DNA of 64,000 nt, from NCBI RefSeq assembly GCF_000515215.1, contig NZ_KI911557.1, positions 248,001 through 312,000 on the forward strand. The letters run 5' to 3'. Origin of the DNA: Methylomonas sp. 11b (GTDB lineage Bacteria; Pseudomonadota; Gammaproteobacteria; Methylococcales; Methylomonadaceae). Positions 27,142 to 36,528 of this stretch are shown piece by piece. Each line of letters starts with the position of its first letter. Position 1 is the stretch's first letter. The translations under genes and the position numbers were made by a program. Under the pieces are notes generated by a model. The model saw nothing but the letters and a program-made list of their open reading frames with translations, made no database searches and had not been told where the DNA came from.

Positions 27142-27652
27142 ACTTGCGCCAAGCCCAAACCAGCAAGATAGTAAAAACCCCGAAAACACCTAAAAACACG
27201 CAAATAAGATACAGGAAACCCACCGGTAAAAAATCCAACAGTGCGTTGCTAATACTGAAGGGTGCAAATGGCTGCATGTCTGCATGCATCATACTGTCTA
27301 GCAACACATGAGAAAACGTGCCGATAAAGGCACCAGCAATGGCGGGTGTCCATGAGATATCGGCTTGGGTACTGAGCCAACGCAGGTATTTTGGTTCAAG
27401 GCCGGCATTCCAAAACCGTAATAAGGAAGCACAAAACGGTTTGCCGACCAATACAGAAAACGCGCCAATACAGATTGCGCCAAGATAGGTGTGAGTCACA
27501 CCATGTAAAACACTATCCCCGCGGACCATGCGCACCAGGGGTTCTATATCCATTAGAACCTGGGAAAATCCGAACACCGTCAAGCTGAAATATTTACCGC
27601 AAACCGCTTTGATTGCTGTGCCGGGCCCCATGTGGAAAGGCGTGAAAGGCAT
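27125..27652 (-). CDS. Membrane-bound metal-dependent hydrolase-like protein
   Basis: A 175-residue protein with about four membrane helices. It begins MPFTPFHMGPG, like the PxTPxH start of small membrane proteins of the YdjM / DUF4184 type. Histidines and acids within or next to helices (HGVTHTYLG, SHVLLDSMMHAD) may bind a metal. Catalytic activity has not been shown for most members. It is followed by convergent Hsp20 and preceded by the reductase gene at 27728. Confidence 0.65.
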   Translation of the reverse strand: MPFTPFHMGPGTAIKAVCGKYFSLTVFGFSQVLMDIEPLVRMVRGDSVLHGVTHTYLGAICIGAFSVLVGKPFCASLLRFWNAGLEPKYLRWLSTQADISWTPAIAGAFIGTFSHVLLDSMMHADMQPFAPFSISNALLDFLPVGFLYLICVFLGVFGVFTILLVWAWRKWAIDV

Positions 27653-27727
27653 GGAAGCTCAGGTGGATGGGATTAGAGGAACTGTTATGGGTACGTCGAC
27701 AGGCGCACCCATTAACATCATGTTAGA

Positions 27728-29467
27728 TCAATAAACGTCCCTGACGTAGCGCTTATCTTTTTTCAGTTGGTTGACGTACTCGACCGCCTCGATCAGGGTT
27801 TTCTTGCCGTGCTCGCGGATCACATCGTGCAGGGCTTGATCGACGTCTTTCGCCATCCGGTAAGCATCGCCGCAGACGAAGAAGTAGCCGCCTTGTTCCA
27901 ACCAGGCATAAAGTTCGGCGCCATGCTCCTTCATACGGTCCTGAACATAGATTTTTTCCGCTTGGTCGCGCGAGAAAGCCAAATCCAGCTTGGTCAACAG
28001 GCCGCTGGTTTGCATCGCTTCGATTTCGTCACGGTAGATGAAATCGGTGGAGGCATTGCGATCACCGAAAAACAACCAGTTTTTGCCAGTGGCTTTACGG
28101 AATTCGCGTTCTTGCAGAAAAGCGCGGAACGGCGCGATACCGGTGCCTGGTCCAACCATGATCATCGGCAAACTATCATCGGCCGGCACGCGGAAGTTGT
28201 TGTTGGGCGTGAAGAATATCCGCACATCGCTTTCTTCATTAACTAAATCGGCCAGATAGGTGGAGCAGACGCCTTTGTGTTGGCGGCCGTGCGCGTCGTA
28301 ACGCACGCTTGCGACGGTCAAATGCACGCTGTCCGGATGTTTCTTGCCACTGGAGGATATCGAGTAGGCGCGATGTTGTAGCGGTTTTAATAAACGCAAA
28401 AATTCGGCGGCGGAAAACTCTACCCCGGGGAATTGCAGCAATAGATCGAGTATGTCGCGGCCCCACAGATAATCGGCCAGCTTTTCCTTATCGCCGGATA
28501 ATAGTAAAGCGTTCAACGCCTGATCACCGGAACGGCTGGCGATTTCTTCAATCAGTTCTTTGCCGGGTAATTTAATCTCGAAATGTGTACGCAGAGCATC
28601 CGACAGCTTCATTAGCTCGCCATTGACCGGTTCATCTTCTGCACCGGTGCAACCGATGGCTTTGACAATTTGCGCGACCAGATCCGGGCAGTTAGTCGGG
28701 ATTACGCACAAGGCATCGCCCGCTTCGTAACTGAGGCCGGAGCCATCAATGGAAATTTCGTAATGCCGAGTTTCTTTCGACGAATCCAATGCCGTGACGA
28801 TGCGGTTGACGCGCATTTTGGCCGGAAACGGATTTTTGCGGTTGTAGACCGATTTGGCAGGTTGGGTTTCGGTATCGACAACCGCAACTGTGCTGGCACC
28901 TTCCGCCATCAACGGAATCACTTCGCTCAGCCATTTTTCCGCCGGCGTTTCGAAATCCACGTCGCAATCGACGCGGTCGAACAGGCGTTTAGCGCCCAGA
29001 GCAGCCAATTTGTTATCCCAGTCTATGCCGGCCTGGCAGAACAAGTCGTAGCTGGTGTCACCCAAAGCCAATACCGAATAATTGACATTTTCCAGGCTCG
29101 GAGCCGCATCGCTATTCGCGGCTTCCCACAGCATTTCCGCGTTGTCCGGCATCGCGCCTTCGCCATATGTGCTGGTAATGATCAACAAGTACTGCATTTG
29201 CGGCAATTGCCCAATCTCAACTTCATCCATGCTTTTAACGACAGGTTGTAAACCATGCTTTTTAGCCGCGTTGGCGGCGTCGTTGGCTAGCGACTCGGAG
29301 TTACCGGTCTGGGTGCCGTAAAGAATGTGCAAGGTGCGGGCGTCGGCTTGATTGACGCTGCCGGCGCTATGCAGCATGTGGCTGTGCATGCCGGCGAAAA
29401 AGCCGCCTAGCCAGGCGCGTTGGGTGTCACTGTAAGGAGCGTTTTGAGGGATAAAAGGTGCTTTCAT
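27728..29467 (-). CDS. cysJ: CysJ-like NADPH sulfite reductase flavoprotein (diflavin reductase)
   Basis: A 579-residue diflavin reductase. An N-terminal helical part is followed by a flavodoxin domain (about 47-190; YGTQTGNSES, TSTYGEGAMPD, LGDTSYDLFC), a connecting FAD domain (about 215-430; RAYSISSS, GVCSTYLAD) and an NADPH domain (VGPGTGIAPFRAFLQER, FFGDRN, end DKRYVRDVY). The order and length match CysJ of assimilatory sulfite reductase, which passes electrons from NADPH to the CysI hemoprotein. CysI is not in the window. Instead the gene starts 100 bases after the glutamate synthase gene on the same strand, so an electron-donor role for that enzyme is worth considering. The specific symbol is by similarity only. 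Confidence 0.88.
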   Translation of the reverse strand: MKAPFIPQNAPYSDTQRAWLGGFFAGMHSHMLHSAGSVNQADARTLHILYGTQTGNSESLANDAANAAKKHGLQPVVKSMDEVEIGQLPQMQYLLIITSTYGEGAMPDNAEMLWEAANSDAAPSLENVNYSVLALGDTSYDLFCQAGIDWDNKLAALGAKRLFDRVDCDVDFETPAEKWLSEVIPLMAEGASTVAVVDTETQPAKSVYNRKNPFPAKMRVNRIVTALDSSKETRHYEISIDGSGLSYEAGDALCVIPTNCPDLVAQIVKAIGCTGAEDEPVNGELMKLSDALRTHFEIKLPGKELIEEIASRSGDQALNALLLSGDKEKLADYLWGRDILDLLLQFPGVEFSAAEFLRLLKPLQHRAYSISSSGKKHPDSVHLTVASVRYDAHGRQHKGVCSTYLADLVNEESDVRIFFTPNNNFRVPADDSLPMIMVGPGTGIAPFRAFLQEREFRKATGKNWLFFGDRNASTDFIYRDEIEAMQTSGLLTKLDLAFSRDQAEKIYVQDRMKEHGAELYAWLEQGGYFFVCGDAYRMAKDVDQALHDVIREHGKKTLIEAVEYVNQLKKDKRYVRDVY

Positions 29468-29536
29468 TTCATTACCATCTGTGGACAGGTGTCAGGCTGT
29501 CCAGTCACTGTATTTGGTTCTTGCCAATCGCGGTGT

Positions 29537-29561
29537 GGAGGGTGCGTGGCAGGCACCCTCC
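29537..29561. other. Perfect 9-bp hairpin in the gap between glutamate synthase and reductase genes
   Basis: GGAGGGTGC at 29537-29545 pairs with GCACCCTCC at 29553-29561, with a 7-base loop. It lies within the 100-base gap just after the glutamate synthase stop. No T run follows on the minus strand, so it is more likely to be an intercistronic RNA hairpin that sets relative expression or stability than a terminator. Confidence 0.5.
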
Positions 29562-29567
29562 ATGGGC

Positions 29568-32500
29568 TTAGGCGGACGCGCTTTGCAGCATGTCTTTAAC
29601 GATAGACAGGCTTTCCAAGCTCGCCAGATTTTTATCGATGGACGGCAGGCCGGCCAAAGCGACACGATTGAATCTATCCTGTTCGATGATCCAGGCCGTG
29701 GAGCCGATCGAGTAAATGCTTTGCACGTCGCGCAGCATCAGCGTGGTTTTGTAGTCGTTCAGGCGTTTTTCCGCCATCAACGCCGCTAACTGGCCGTCAT
29801 CGTATTGGCTGTAAGCTTCGCGGATATTTTTAATCAGGGCGTCTTGCAGTTTGCGCGGACGTTCCATGACTAACTTGTAAGCATGTTTATCAACTAAGGC
29901 TTCGGTTGCAGGTTGGCCGGCTTTATTCAGTTGATCGCGGGCAATTTGCTGCGCTTTATCGATCACCGCATAGCTGTTGATCAGTTTCAAAGTGAGATCG
30001 GTGTCGGTTTCGCCGTAACCGGGGATAGCACCGTCGAACAGTGGTGTGTCGTTTTTGTAAGCCTGTTTGATTTGCTCGATTTGCTTTTGCGCAAATGCCA
30101 CCGACAATTCTTCGATCATAGCTTTGCGATCCAAAGCTTTGCTCAGGTATTCGGCCGTTTGCGTGCGGTTTAACCAGAGCGGCAAGGCAAATTTGAAGTG
30201 CTGACGCTCGTTGGTCCAATTAGCCAGAATGGCCTGGGCTTTTTCCGAGCCGGTATGTTCAACATGTTGCTCCAGCATGTACAAAATGAATTGCTCATGA
30301 CTACTTGCTACATCGGTGTGATCGGTCAAACTGTGTATCGATACCGAGGTGTCGTCATACAAATCGTCTAAGCGATTATCAGGGTCGTATTGGTAGGCAT
30401 TACCGCCAGACATTCCGGTGCAGAAGCCTTTACCAAAACCGCCCAGATTCAATACCGCGCCGTTAATCATGTATTCGCAGGCAAAGTCACCGACGCCTTC
30501 GACGACAGCCATCGCGCCGGAGTTACGTACTGCAAAACGGTCTCCGGCTTCGCCATTGATAAAGGTTTTGCCGCCGGACGCACCGAATAGTGCAAAGTTA
30601 CCGATCAACACGTTCTCGCCAGGCAACTTGGAGCCGCCGCCGGGAGATTTGATAACGATGGTACCGCCGCAAGCGGTTTTGCCGACGCCATCGTTGCAGG
30701 TGCCGGTGTGCTCCATACGCATGCCGTCGTTGTTGAACGCGGCGTAACTTTGACCTGCCGAACCATGGGTGCGGACGATAATGGAATCGTCGGCCAGATA
30801 GCGGCGGCCATGCTGGTTGGTATAGATGATGGGCGACGCAGCTACTTGTTCCGAACTTAATTCATAAGCCAACAAGCGTTCCAGATCGACCGCGGTTTGA
30901 CCGCCGACGGTTTTATTACGGTTGTTCAGTTTGAATTCGTCCCCTTCGACGACTACCTGTTTTTGACCTTTTTCGAACAACGCCGATTTGACGCGCGCGA
31001 AGATCAAATCGTCGATCGCGAAATCTTTTTCCAGATAAATCGGTTTCTCGATTTTAATGACTGGTACTTCCGCCAGTAGTTTTTGCAGGTGGATTTGGCC
31101 GACCATGCTGGGGTGGTCGATCAGATGCAGCAACTCGGTTTTACCACGAATTTCCTGCAAACTGGTGTAACCCAGGTCAGCCAGGATTTCGCGCACTTCG
31201 TGGGCCAGGTTCATAAAGAATTGTGCCAATACACGCGGATCGCCTTTGAATTCTTCGTGGGCGGTGGTCAACCCGGCGGGGCAGCGGATATTGCAGTTTT
31301 TCGCCATCACGCAGCGCAGCATCATCAGCGCGGTGGTACCGAACTCGAAGGAATCGCCGCCGAGAATAGCCGATTTCACCACGTCGGCACCGTTTTGGTG
31401 AGCCGCACTGCAACGCAGAATGACCTTATCGCGCAAACCGTTGGCAGCCAACGCTTGATGCACTTCGGCGATACCGATTTCCGGCGAGCGGCCGGTGTTT
31501 TTCAAGCTGGTAACAGCCGCCGCGCCGGTACCGCCGGTGTTGCCCGCTACGTTGATTACATCGGCGCCGGCTTTGGCAACACCAACTGCGATGGTGCCTA
31601 TGCCTTCCGAGGAAACCAGTTTTACCACCACGCGGACGCGGGCTGCCTTGGCGTCATGGATCAATTGGCCCAAGTCTTCGATGGAATAGGTATCGTGATG
31701 CGGCGGTGGGCTGACTAGTTCCACTTTGGGTGTGCCGCCACGTAGCGCAGCAATTTCCACCGATACTTTGGGTGCCGGTAATTGACCGCCTTCGCCAGGC
31801 TTGGCGCCTTGGCCGATTTTAATTTCGATTTCCTCCAGATTCGGATCGGCCAAATAGCCAGCCCAAACACCGAAGCGGCCGGAAGCGAACTGTTTGATTT
31901 TGCTGGAACGAATTGTGCCAAAGCGGCTGGAGTGTTCGCCGCCTTCCCCGGAGTTGCTCATACCGCCGGCAATGTTGGTACCTTGCGCCACTGCTTCGTG
32001 GGCTTCGGCCAGCAGCGCGCCGTGACTCATCGCACCGGATGCAAAAGTCGGAGTGATTTGATGGGCGGGCTGAACAAGGTCCAGCGCTATCCGCGAGCGG
32101 GCAGGGCGCACGTTGCTCAGATAGTTGTAAATCAGACTGTCGCTGTCGTTCGCCCGCAGACTGATACTGTCGTTTTCCAGGGTTAAACCGAAATCGTTAC
32201 CGGCAAAGCGAGCTTTTAGGTGTTCGGCTAATTGTTCCAGACGCGCTTTGCTTGAATTCTCGGTAAACCGAATGCTAAACACCACGCCGTTGCTTTTCTC
32301 GACTTGTAGGCCGCGGATCAGGTAATTATTGTTACCGTGCAAATCCTGGCTGCCCAAAAGGCGATCAAAATCGGCTTTGCTGTTAGCGTCGCTGACATCG
32401 GCCGGAAACTCCATTACATCGCGCAAAGCAGCTGGGCGGTTCGCCCGCTCCTGAGCCAGGTTGTGGGTAAAGCTGCGATAAGCCGGAGTAATACCGAAAG

Positions 32501-35051
32501 CGTCAATTTGCGCCGGTGTGCGTTTCTCATAGCCGAAATCCAAATACGCCGTATCGCTGGCTTCCGGCGCTTGTTGTGGCGCTATGTACATGATCGCTTC
32601 ATCGGTCATGTTGATATATTCGCGCACCGCCGTGTTGCCAAACGTGTGGCCGGCACCTTCGTTACGCTCTTTGAATAGGCCTAGAAACGGAATATCGTTT
32701 TCGCTTTTTACGGATAGCGCCTTATGGTGCCATTCCGTTGCGCTGGCGGCGATGTCACTGTAACGCACCCCGCCGACGGAAGCATTGATGTTGGGGAAAT
32801 ACGGTTTTAATTTCGGTTCGTCGGTATCCAGGTAATTGGATTCGAAAAACTCGCCGCCGATATAGCTTTCAGCGGTACACAGGCCGAATTTGCCCATGGT
32901 TTTCATCAGCGATTTTTCGACACCTTTTTGAAAGCTGTATAGCGCTTTTTGCTGGGCTGCCGGATCGGCGTATTCGGTTGTTACCCGGTTATGGACACTG
33001 AGCGGGCAGATGGCGGATGCGCCGAAACCCAGAATGGTGGCCACGTCGTGCGGGCTGGCTGCCTGGCCGGTTTCCATGATCAATGAGCTATTAAAGCGCA
33101 AGCCATGTTTTACTAAATGCTGGTTGGCTGCGGCAATGGTCAACAACGCAGGGATGGCGGCTTGGGTTTTGCTGATATTGGCGTCGCTCAGAATGATGAT
33201 GCCGGTATTGCTGCGCGCGGCTTGTTCGACTTCTTTGCAGACAGTTTGCAAAGCTTGTTCCAAAGCCAGTTCGTTTTGCGCGGCATTTTCAAAGTTCGGA
33301 GTGTATAGCGCCTCTATAGTCGCAGTTTTTACTTGGCTTTGTCTGCGAATCTGTTCCAGCTGAGTGCGTTGCAGGATCGGCGATTCGATCATCAGCTGTT
33401 TGCTGTTCTGCGGTGCAAAAGTCGGTTTGGCACCCAAGGCTACGCGCAAGGTCATGCCGTCGCTTTCACGCAGAGAGTCCAGTGGCGGATTGGTAACCTG
33501 AGCAAAGCGTTGGCTGAAATAACGTGACATACCGCCTTCAGACGCGCTCAAAGCGTTCGGCGTCAGGCCGTAACCCATCGCCGAGACTTTTTCCAAGCCG
33601 GTTTGCAGAATAGGGTCCAGCAAAAACTTAAAACTTTCCTGGTTCAGCGAATAAGCAGTGTGACGTTGATCGATATTCAGTTCATGCTCGTTGTTGAGTT
33701 CCGTAAGCTCTACTTTGGGCAATTCGCTGATGTGAAGGCAGCTTTGTTTTAGCAGCGCTTTATAGTCTCTTTCCTTGGCCAAACGTTCCATGACTTGATG
33801 GCTATTGTATGACTCACCGGTGTTATGGTCGAAATACAGCATGCCGCCAGCCTCGATGCGGCCACGTCTTAGCACTTTTTCGGGTGGGAAATCGATCTGG
33901 CCGGCTTCGGACATCACCGCCAGATACTCTGCGGTTTCGACAGAGCGCAATGGCCGTAAGCCCAGGCGGTCCAGGCGGGCACCGACACGGATGCCATCAT
34001 TGAAGATTAACGCCGCCGGGCCGTCGTTTTTCTCTTCGTATAGGCTGAAATATTCCAGCATGGCACGCACGTCTGCCGATAGGGTTGTATCGTTTTCCCA
34101 GGCTGGCGGCATCATTGCCAAAATGGCGGTGACGATATCCAGCTGATCTTCGTTAATGCGGCGGGTCAGTGTTTGATCCAGGCGACCGGAATCCGATTGT
34201 CCGCAGGGAAACACGACATGTTTGTTGTTTTGCCGAGCAATAGCATTTTCGCTGAGGCGGTTTTTCTTGTCGGTGTTCAACTCGCCGTTATGCGCCATAT
34301 AACGAAACGGCTGGGCCATCATCGTCGCCGGCGCGGTGTTAGTGGAAAAACGGGTATGGAAGAACAGTGTGCTGATTTCGTGGTCGGCGTCGTACAAGTC
34401 GACAAAGTAGGGGATGACTTCAAACGAGTTCAGGCGGCCTTTATAAACCTGGGTGCGGGAACTCATCGACAACGGATAAAAACCTTTCAGTTCCGGGCGA
34501 GTAAAGCCGTTGGCTTCTATCGTTAACAGCGCGGACTGAATATGTCTTTCAAAAGCCTCGTGACTGGCATCTTTAAGGGATTTTGGGCGACCGAAAATGA
34601 CCTGCTTGATCGGTAATTGCGCGCGCAACGCCGCCGCATTTAACACCGAGCTGTCAACAGGCACTTCCCGCCATTTGATAATGGGCAGATCGAATTGCAG
34701 AAATTGTTCTTCGACCAGCTTTTGTGCTTCAGAATCGTAATGGGCGTGATCTTCCGGGAAGAAAAAGTTGGCTACGCCGAATTGTCCCAGTTCCAGGTCA
34801 TCATTCCCTGTGACCTTACGGAAAAACTTCAGAGACAAATCGATATTAACGCCGGCGCCGTCGCCTATGCCTTCCGCGCTCATGCCGCCGCGATGCGGAA
34901 TCGTACACAAGGCTTCGTGTGACTTGACTAGGAGCTCGTGGGTCTGTTTGCTGTCTTTGCGGGTGATAAATCCGACACCGCAGCTATCCTGGGAGAGATC
35001 AGCGTCGTAAAGCATGTGTATTGCGTTAATTTTCTGGGCGTTTTTAATCAT
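29568..35051 (-). CDS. gltB: Glutamate synthase large subunit, extended 1827-residue form
   Basis: Makes two glutamates from glutamine and 2-oxoglutarate. The glutaminase domain starts at Cys24 (SCGVGF) after a 23-residue propeptide-like leader, as expected for an N-terminal nucleophile enzyme. The central domain is at about 450-800. The FMN-binding synthase domain (about 860-1270) has FASGAMSHGALL, GEGGE and a glycine-rich TGGTGAAAV. The last domain is a GltB C-terminal beta-helix. The Fe-S ligands are Cys1247, Cys1253 and Cys1257, spaced C-x5-C-x3-C, whereas known GltB has C-x5-C-x4-C. The protein is about 340 residues longer than E. coli GltB, and about 200 of the extra residues lie after the usual end. 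No gltD gene is adjacent; a CysJ-like reductase is. Confidence 0.92.
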   Translation of the reverse strand: MIKNAQKINAIHMLYDADLSQDSCGVGFITRKDSKQTHELLVKSHEALCTIPHRGGMSAEGIGDGAGVNIDLSLKFFRKVTGNDDLELGQFGVANFFFPEDHAHYDSEAQKLVEEQFLQFDLPIIKWREVPVDSSVLNAAALRAQLPIKQVIFGRPKSLKDASHEAFERHIQSALLTIEANGFTRPELKGFYPLSMSSRTQVYKGRLNSFEVIPYFVDLYDADHEISTLFFHTRFSTNTAPATMMAQPFRYMAHNGELNTDKKNRLSENAIARQNNKHVVFPCGQSDSGRLDQTLTRRINEDQLDIVTAILAMMPPAWENDTTLSADVRAMLEYFSLYEEKNDGPAALIFNDGIRVGARLDRLGLRPLRSVETAEYLAVMSEAGQIDFPPEKVLRRGRIEAGGMLYFDHNTGESYNSHQVMERLAKERDYKALLKQSCLHISELPKVELTELNNEHELNIDQRHTAYSLNQESFKFLLDPILQTGLEKVSAMGYGLTPNALSASEGGMSRYFSQRFAQVTNPPLDSLRESDGMTLRVALGAKPTFAPQNSKQLMIESPILQRTQLEQIRRQSQVKTATIEALYTPNFENAAQNELALEQALQTVCKEVEQAARSNTGIIILSDANISKTQAAIPALLTIAAANQHLVKHGLRFNSSLIMETGQAASPHDVATILGFGASAICPLSVHNRVTTEYADPAAQQKALYSFQKGVEKSLMKTMGKFGLCTAESYIGGEFFESNYLDTDEPKLKPYFPNINASVGGVRYSDIAASATEWHHKALSVKSENDIPFLGLFKERNEGAGHTFGNTAVREYINMTDEAIMYIAPQQAPEASDTAYLDFGYEKRTPAQIDAFGITPAYRSFTHNLAQERANRPAALRDVMEFPADVSDANSKADFDRLLGSQDLHGNNNYLIRGLQVEKSNGVVFSIRFTENSSKARLEQLAEHLKARFAGNDFGLTLENDSISLRANDSDSLIYNYLSNVRPARSRIALDLVQPAHQITPTFASGAMSHGALLAEAHEAVAQGTNIAGGMSNSGEGGEHSSRFGTIRSSKIKQFASGRFGVWAGYLADPNLEEIEIKIGQGAKPGEGGQLPAPKVSVEIAALRGGTPKVELVSPPPHHDTYSIEDLGQLIHDAKAARVRVVVKLVSSEGIGTIAVGVAKAGADVINVAGNTGGTGAAAVTSLKNTGRSPEIGIAEVHQALAANGLRDKVILRCSAAHQNGADVVKSAILGGDSFEFGTTALMMLRCVMAKNCNIRCPAGLTTAHEEFKGDPRVLAQFFMNLAHEVREILADLGYTSLQEIRGKTELLHLIDHPSMVGQIHLQKLLAEVPVIKIEKPIYLEKDFAIDDLIFARVKSALFEKGQKQVVVEGDEFKLNNRNKTVGGQTAVDLERLLAYELSSEQVAASPIIYTNQHGRRYLADDSIIVRTHGSAGQSYAAFNNDGMRMEHTGTCNDGVGKTACGGTIVIKSPGGGSKLPGENVLIGNFALFGASGGKTFINGEAGDRFAVRNSGAMAVVEGVGDFACEYMINGAVLNLGGFGKGFCTGMSGGNAYQYDPDNRLDDLYDDTSVSIHSLTDHTDVASSHEQFILYMLEQHVEHTGSEKAQAILANWTNERQHFKFALPLWLNRTQTAEYLSKALDRKAMIEELSVAFAQKQIEQIKQAYKNDTPLFDGAIPGYGETDTDLTLKLINSYAVIDKAQQIARDQLNKAGQPATEALVDKHAYKLVMERPRKLQDALIKNIREAYSQYDDGQLAALMAEKRLNDYKTTLMLRDVQSIYSIGSTAWIIEQDRFNRVALAGLPSIDKNLASLESLSIVKDMLQSASA

Positions 35052-35303
35052 TGCTATCCAGATCCTCTCTTACTGATTAAATGCGCTAGCCGGTATTTTC
35101 CTTACCGATAGTGCCGTTTATGGTTTTTCTGCCTGCTGCGTGTTAGAGTCGTCCTATGCGGCGAGAACCCCTAATTAACTTCGGAATTTCAGTTGGCGAA
35201 ACTTTGTAATTCTACCATGTTGCGCGGCCTCTGTCATTTCGTAAAGCCAATGGCGGCGTCGTTCTCTCGTCTGGCCTTTAGTTTTAAAACTTTGTGAAGA
35301 AAT

Positions 35304-36524
35304 ATGAAAGAACAATTTGATGTGGTGATCGTCGGCGGGGGAATGGTGGGTGCCGCCGTGGCTTGTTGCCTGGGCGGCAGCGAGTTAAAAGTAGCTGTGA
35401 TAGAAGCGCAGGTTCCAGAAGCTTTTTCCAGCGAGCAGCCACATGATTTAAGGGTTTCAGCCTTAAGTATCGCCTCGAAAAACATTCTGGAAGCTGTTGG
35501 CGCTTGGGAAGGTGTGACGTCACGGCGCTATTGTCCGTTTAAGCGCATGCGGGTTTGGGAAACGGCCGGCGACACCACCTTTAACAGCGATGACATTCGC
35601 TATCCCGAGCTGGGCTATATTGTCGAAAATCGCATCACCCAGCTGGCATTATTGGATAGGCTGCCAAGTTTTGACAATATCGAATTACTGATGCCGCAAA
35701 CCATCACCAAAATAAATTACGATGGTCGCGAATCGGAGTTGGTATTAGCGGACGGTCGCGTGCTTCAGGCAAAGTTGCTGGTTGCGGCAGATGGCGGACA
35801 GTCGCGAGTCAGGCAGGCGGTAGGCTTGGGCGTGACCAGTTGGGATTATAACCAGCATGCCCTAGTGATTTACATAGAAACCGCCTATCCGCAGCAGGAC
35901 ATCACCTGGCAGCGTTTTGTGTCCAGCGGTCCGCAAGCCTTTTTGCCGTTGACAGGCAATTACGGTTCCATCGTTTGGTATCAATCCCCCGATGAAGTTC
36001 GACGTTTACAAGCCTTGTCTTACGAGCAATTACGGGATGAGCTGGTAGCGGCTTTTCCCGATTGTCTGGGCGAGGTCAAGCAGGTGTTGGGTGTTGCGAG
36101 TTTCCCACTGAAGCGGCAGCATGCGCAAAGCTACGTGAAGCGAGGTGTGGCTCTGGTGGGCGATGCAGCGCACATGATTAACCCATTGGCCGGCCAGGGC
36201 GTCAATATCGGCTTGCTGGATGCTGCGGCGCTGGCGGAAATACTGGTCGATGCCCGCAAACGCGGCAAGGACATCGCAGATCTGGCGGTGTTGCAGCGTT
36301 ACGAAGCGATGCGCCGCAACGAGAATCTGAAAATGATGACCTTAATGGATGTGTTTTATCGGTCATTTAGTAACGACATTTTGCCGATTAAACTGCTAAG
36401 AAATCTTGGTCTGGGTTTGGCCCAACGCATCACTCCCGCCCGCAACAAAGCGATGAAGGCTGCGATGGGGTTGGAAGGTCGTCTGCCGAAATTAGCTCGC
36501 GGCGAACGTTTGTTAGCTAGATAA
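35304..36524 (+). CDS. UbiH/UbiF/VisC/Coq6-family FAD-dependent hydroxylase
   Basis: A 406-residue flavin monooxygenase. The dinucleotide motif is VVIVGGGMVGAAVA at the N-terminus, the DG motif is LLVAADGGQSRVR (about 155), and the FAD-ribityl motif is GDAAHMINPLAGQGVNIG (about 285-302). Family members hydroxylate the ring of ubiquinone precursors at C1, C5 or C6; which position applies cannot be told from sequence alone. It is divergent from the glutamate synthase gene and convergent with glnD, with a 4-base gap to glnD's stop. Confidence 0.9.
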   Translation: MKEQFDVVIVGGGMVGAAVACCLGGSELKVAVIEAQVPEAFSSEQPHDLRVSALSIASKNILEAVGAWEGVTSRRYCPFKRMRVWETAGDTTFNSDDIRYPELGYIVENRITQLALLDRLPSFDNIELLMPQTITKINYDGRESELVLADGRVLQAKLLVAADGGQSRVRQAVGLGVTSWDYNQHALVIYIETAYPQQDITWQRFVSSGPQAFLPLTGNYGSIVWYQSPDEVRRLQALSYEQLRDELVAAFPDCLGEVKQVLGVASFPLKRQHAQSYVKRGVALVGDAAHMINPLAGQGVNIGLLDAAALAEILVDARKRGKDIADLAVLQRYEAMRRNENLKMMTLMDVFYRSFSNDILPIKLLRNLGLGLAQRITPARNKAMKAAMGLEGRLPKLARGERLLAR

Positions 36525-36528
36525 GGCT

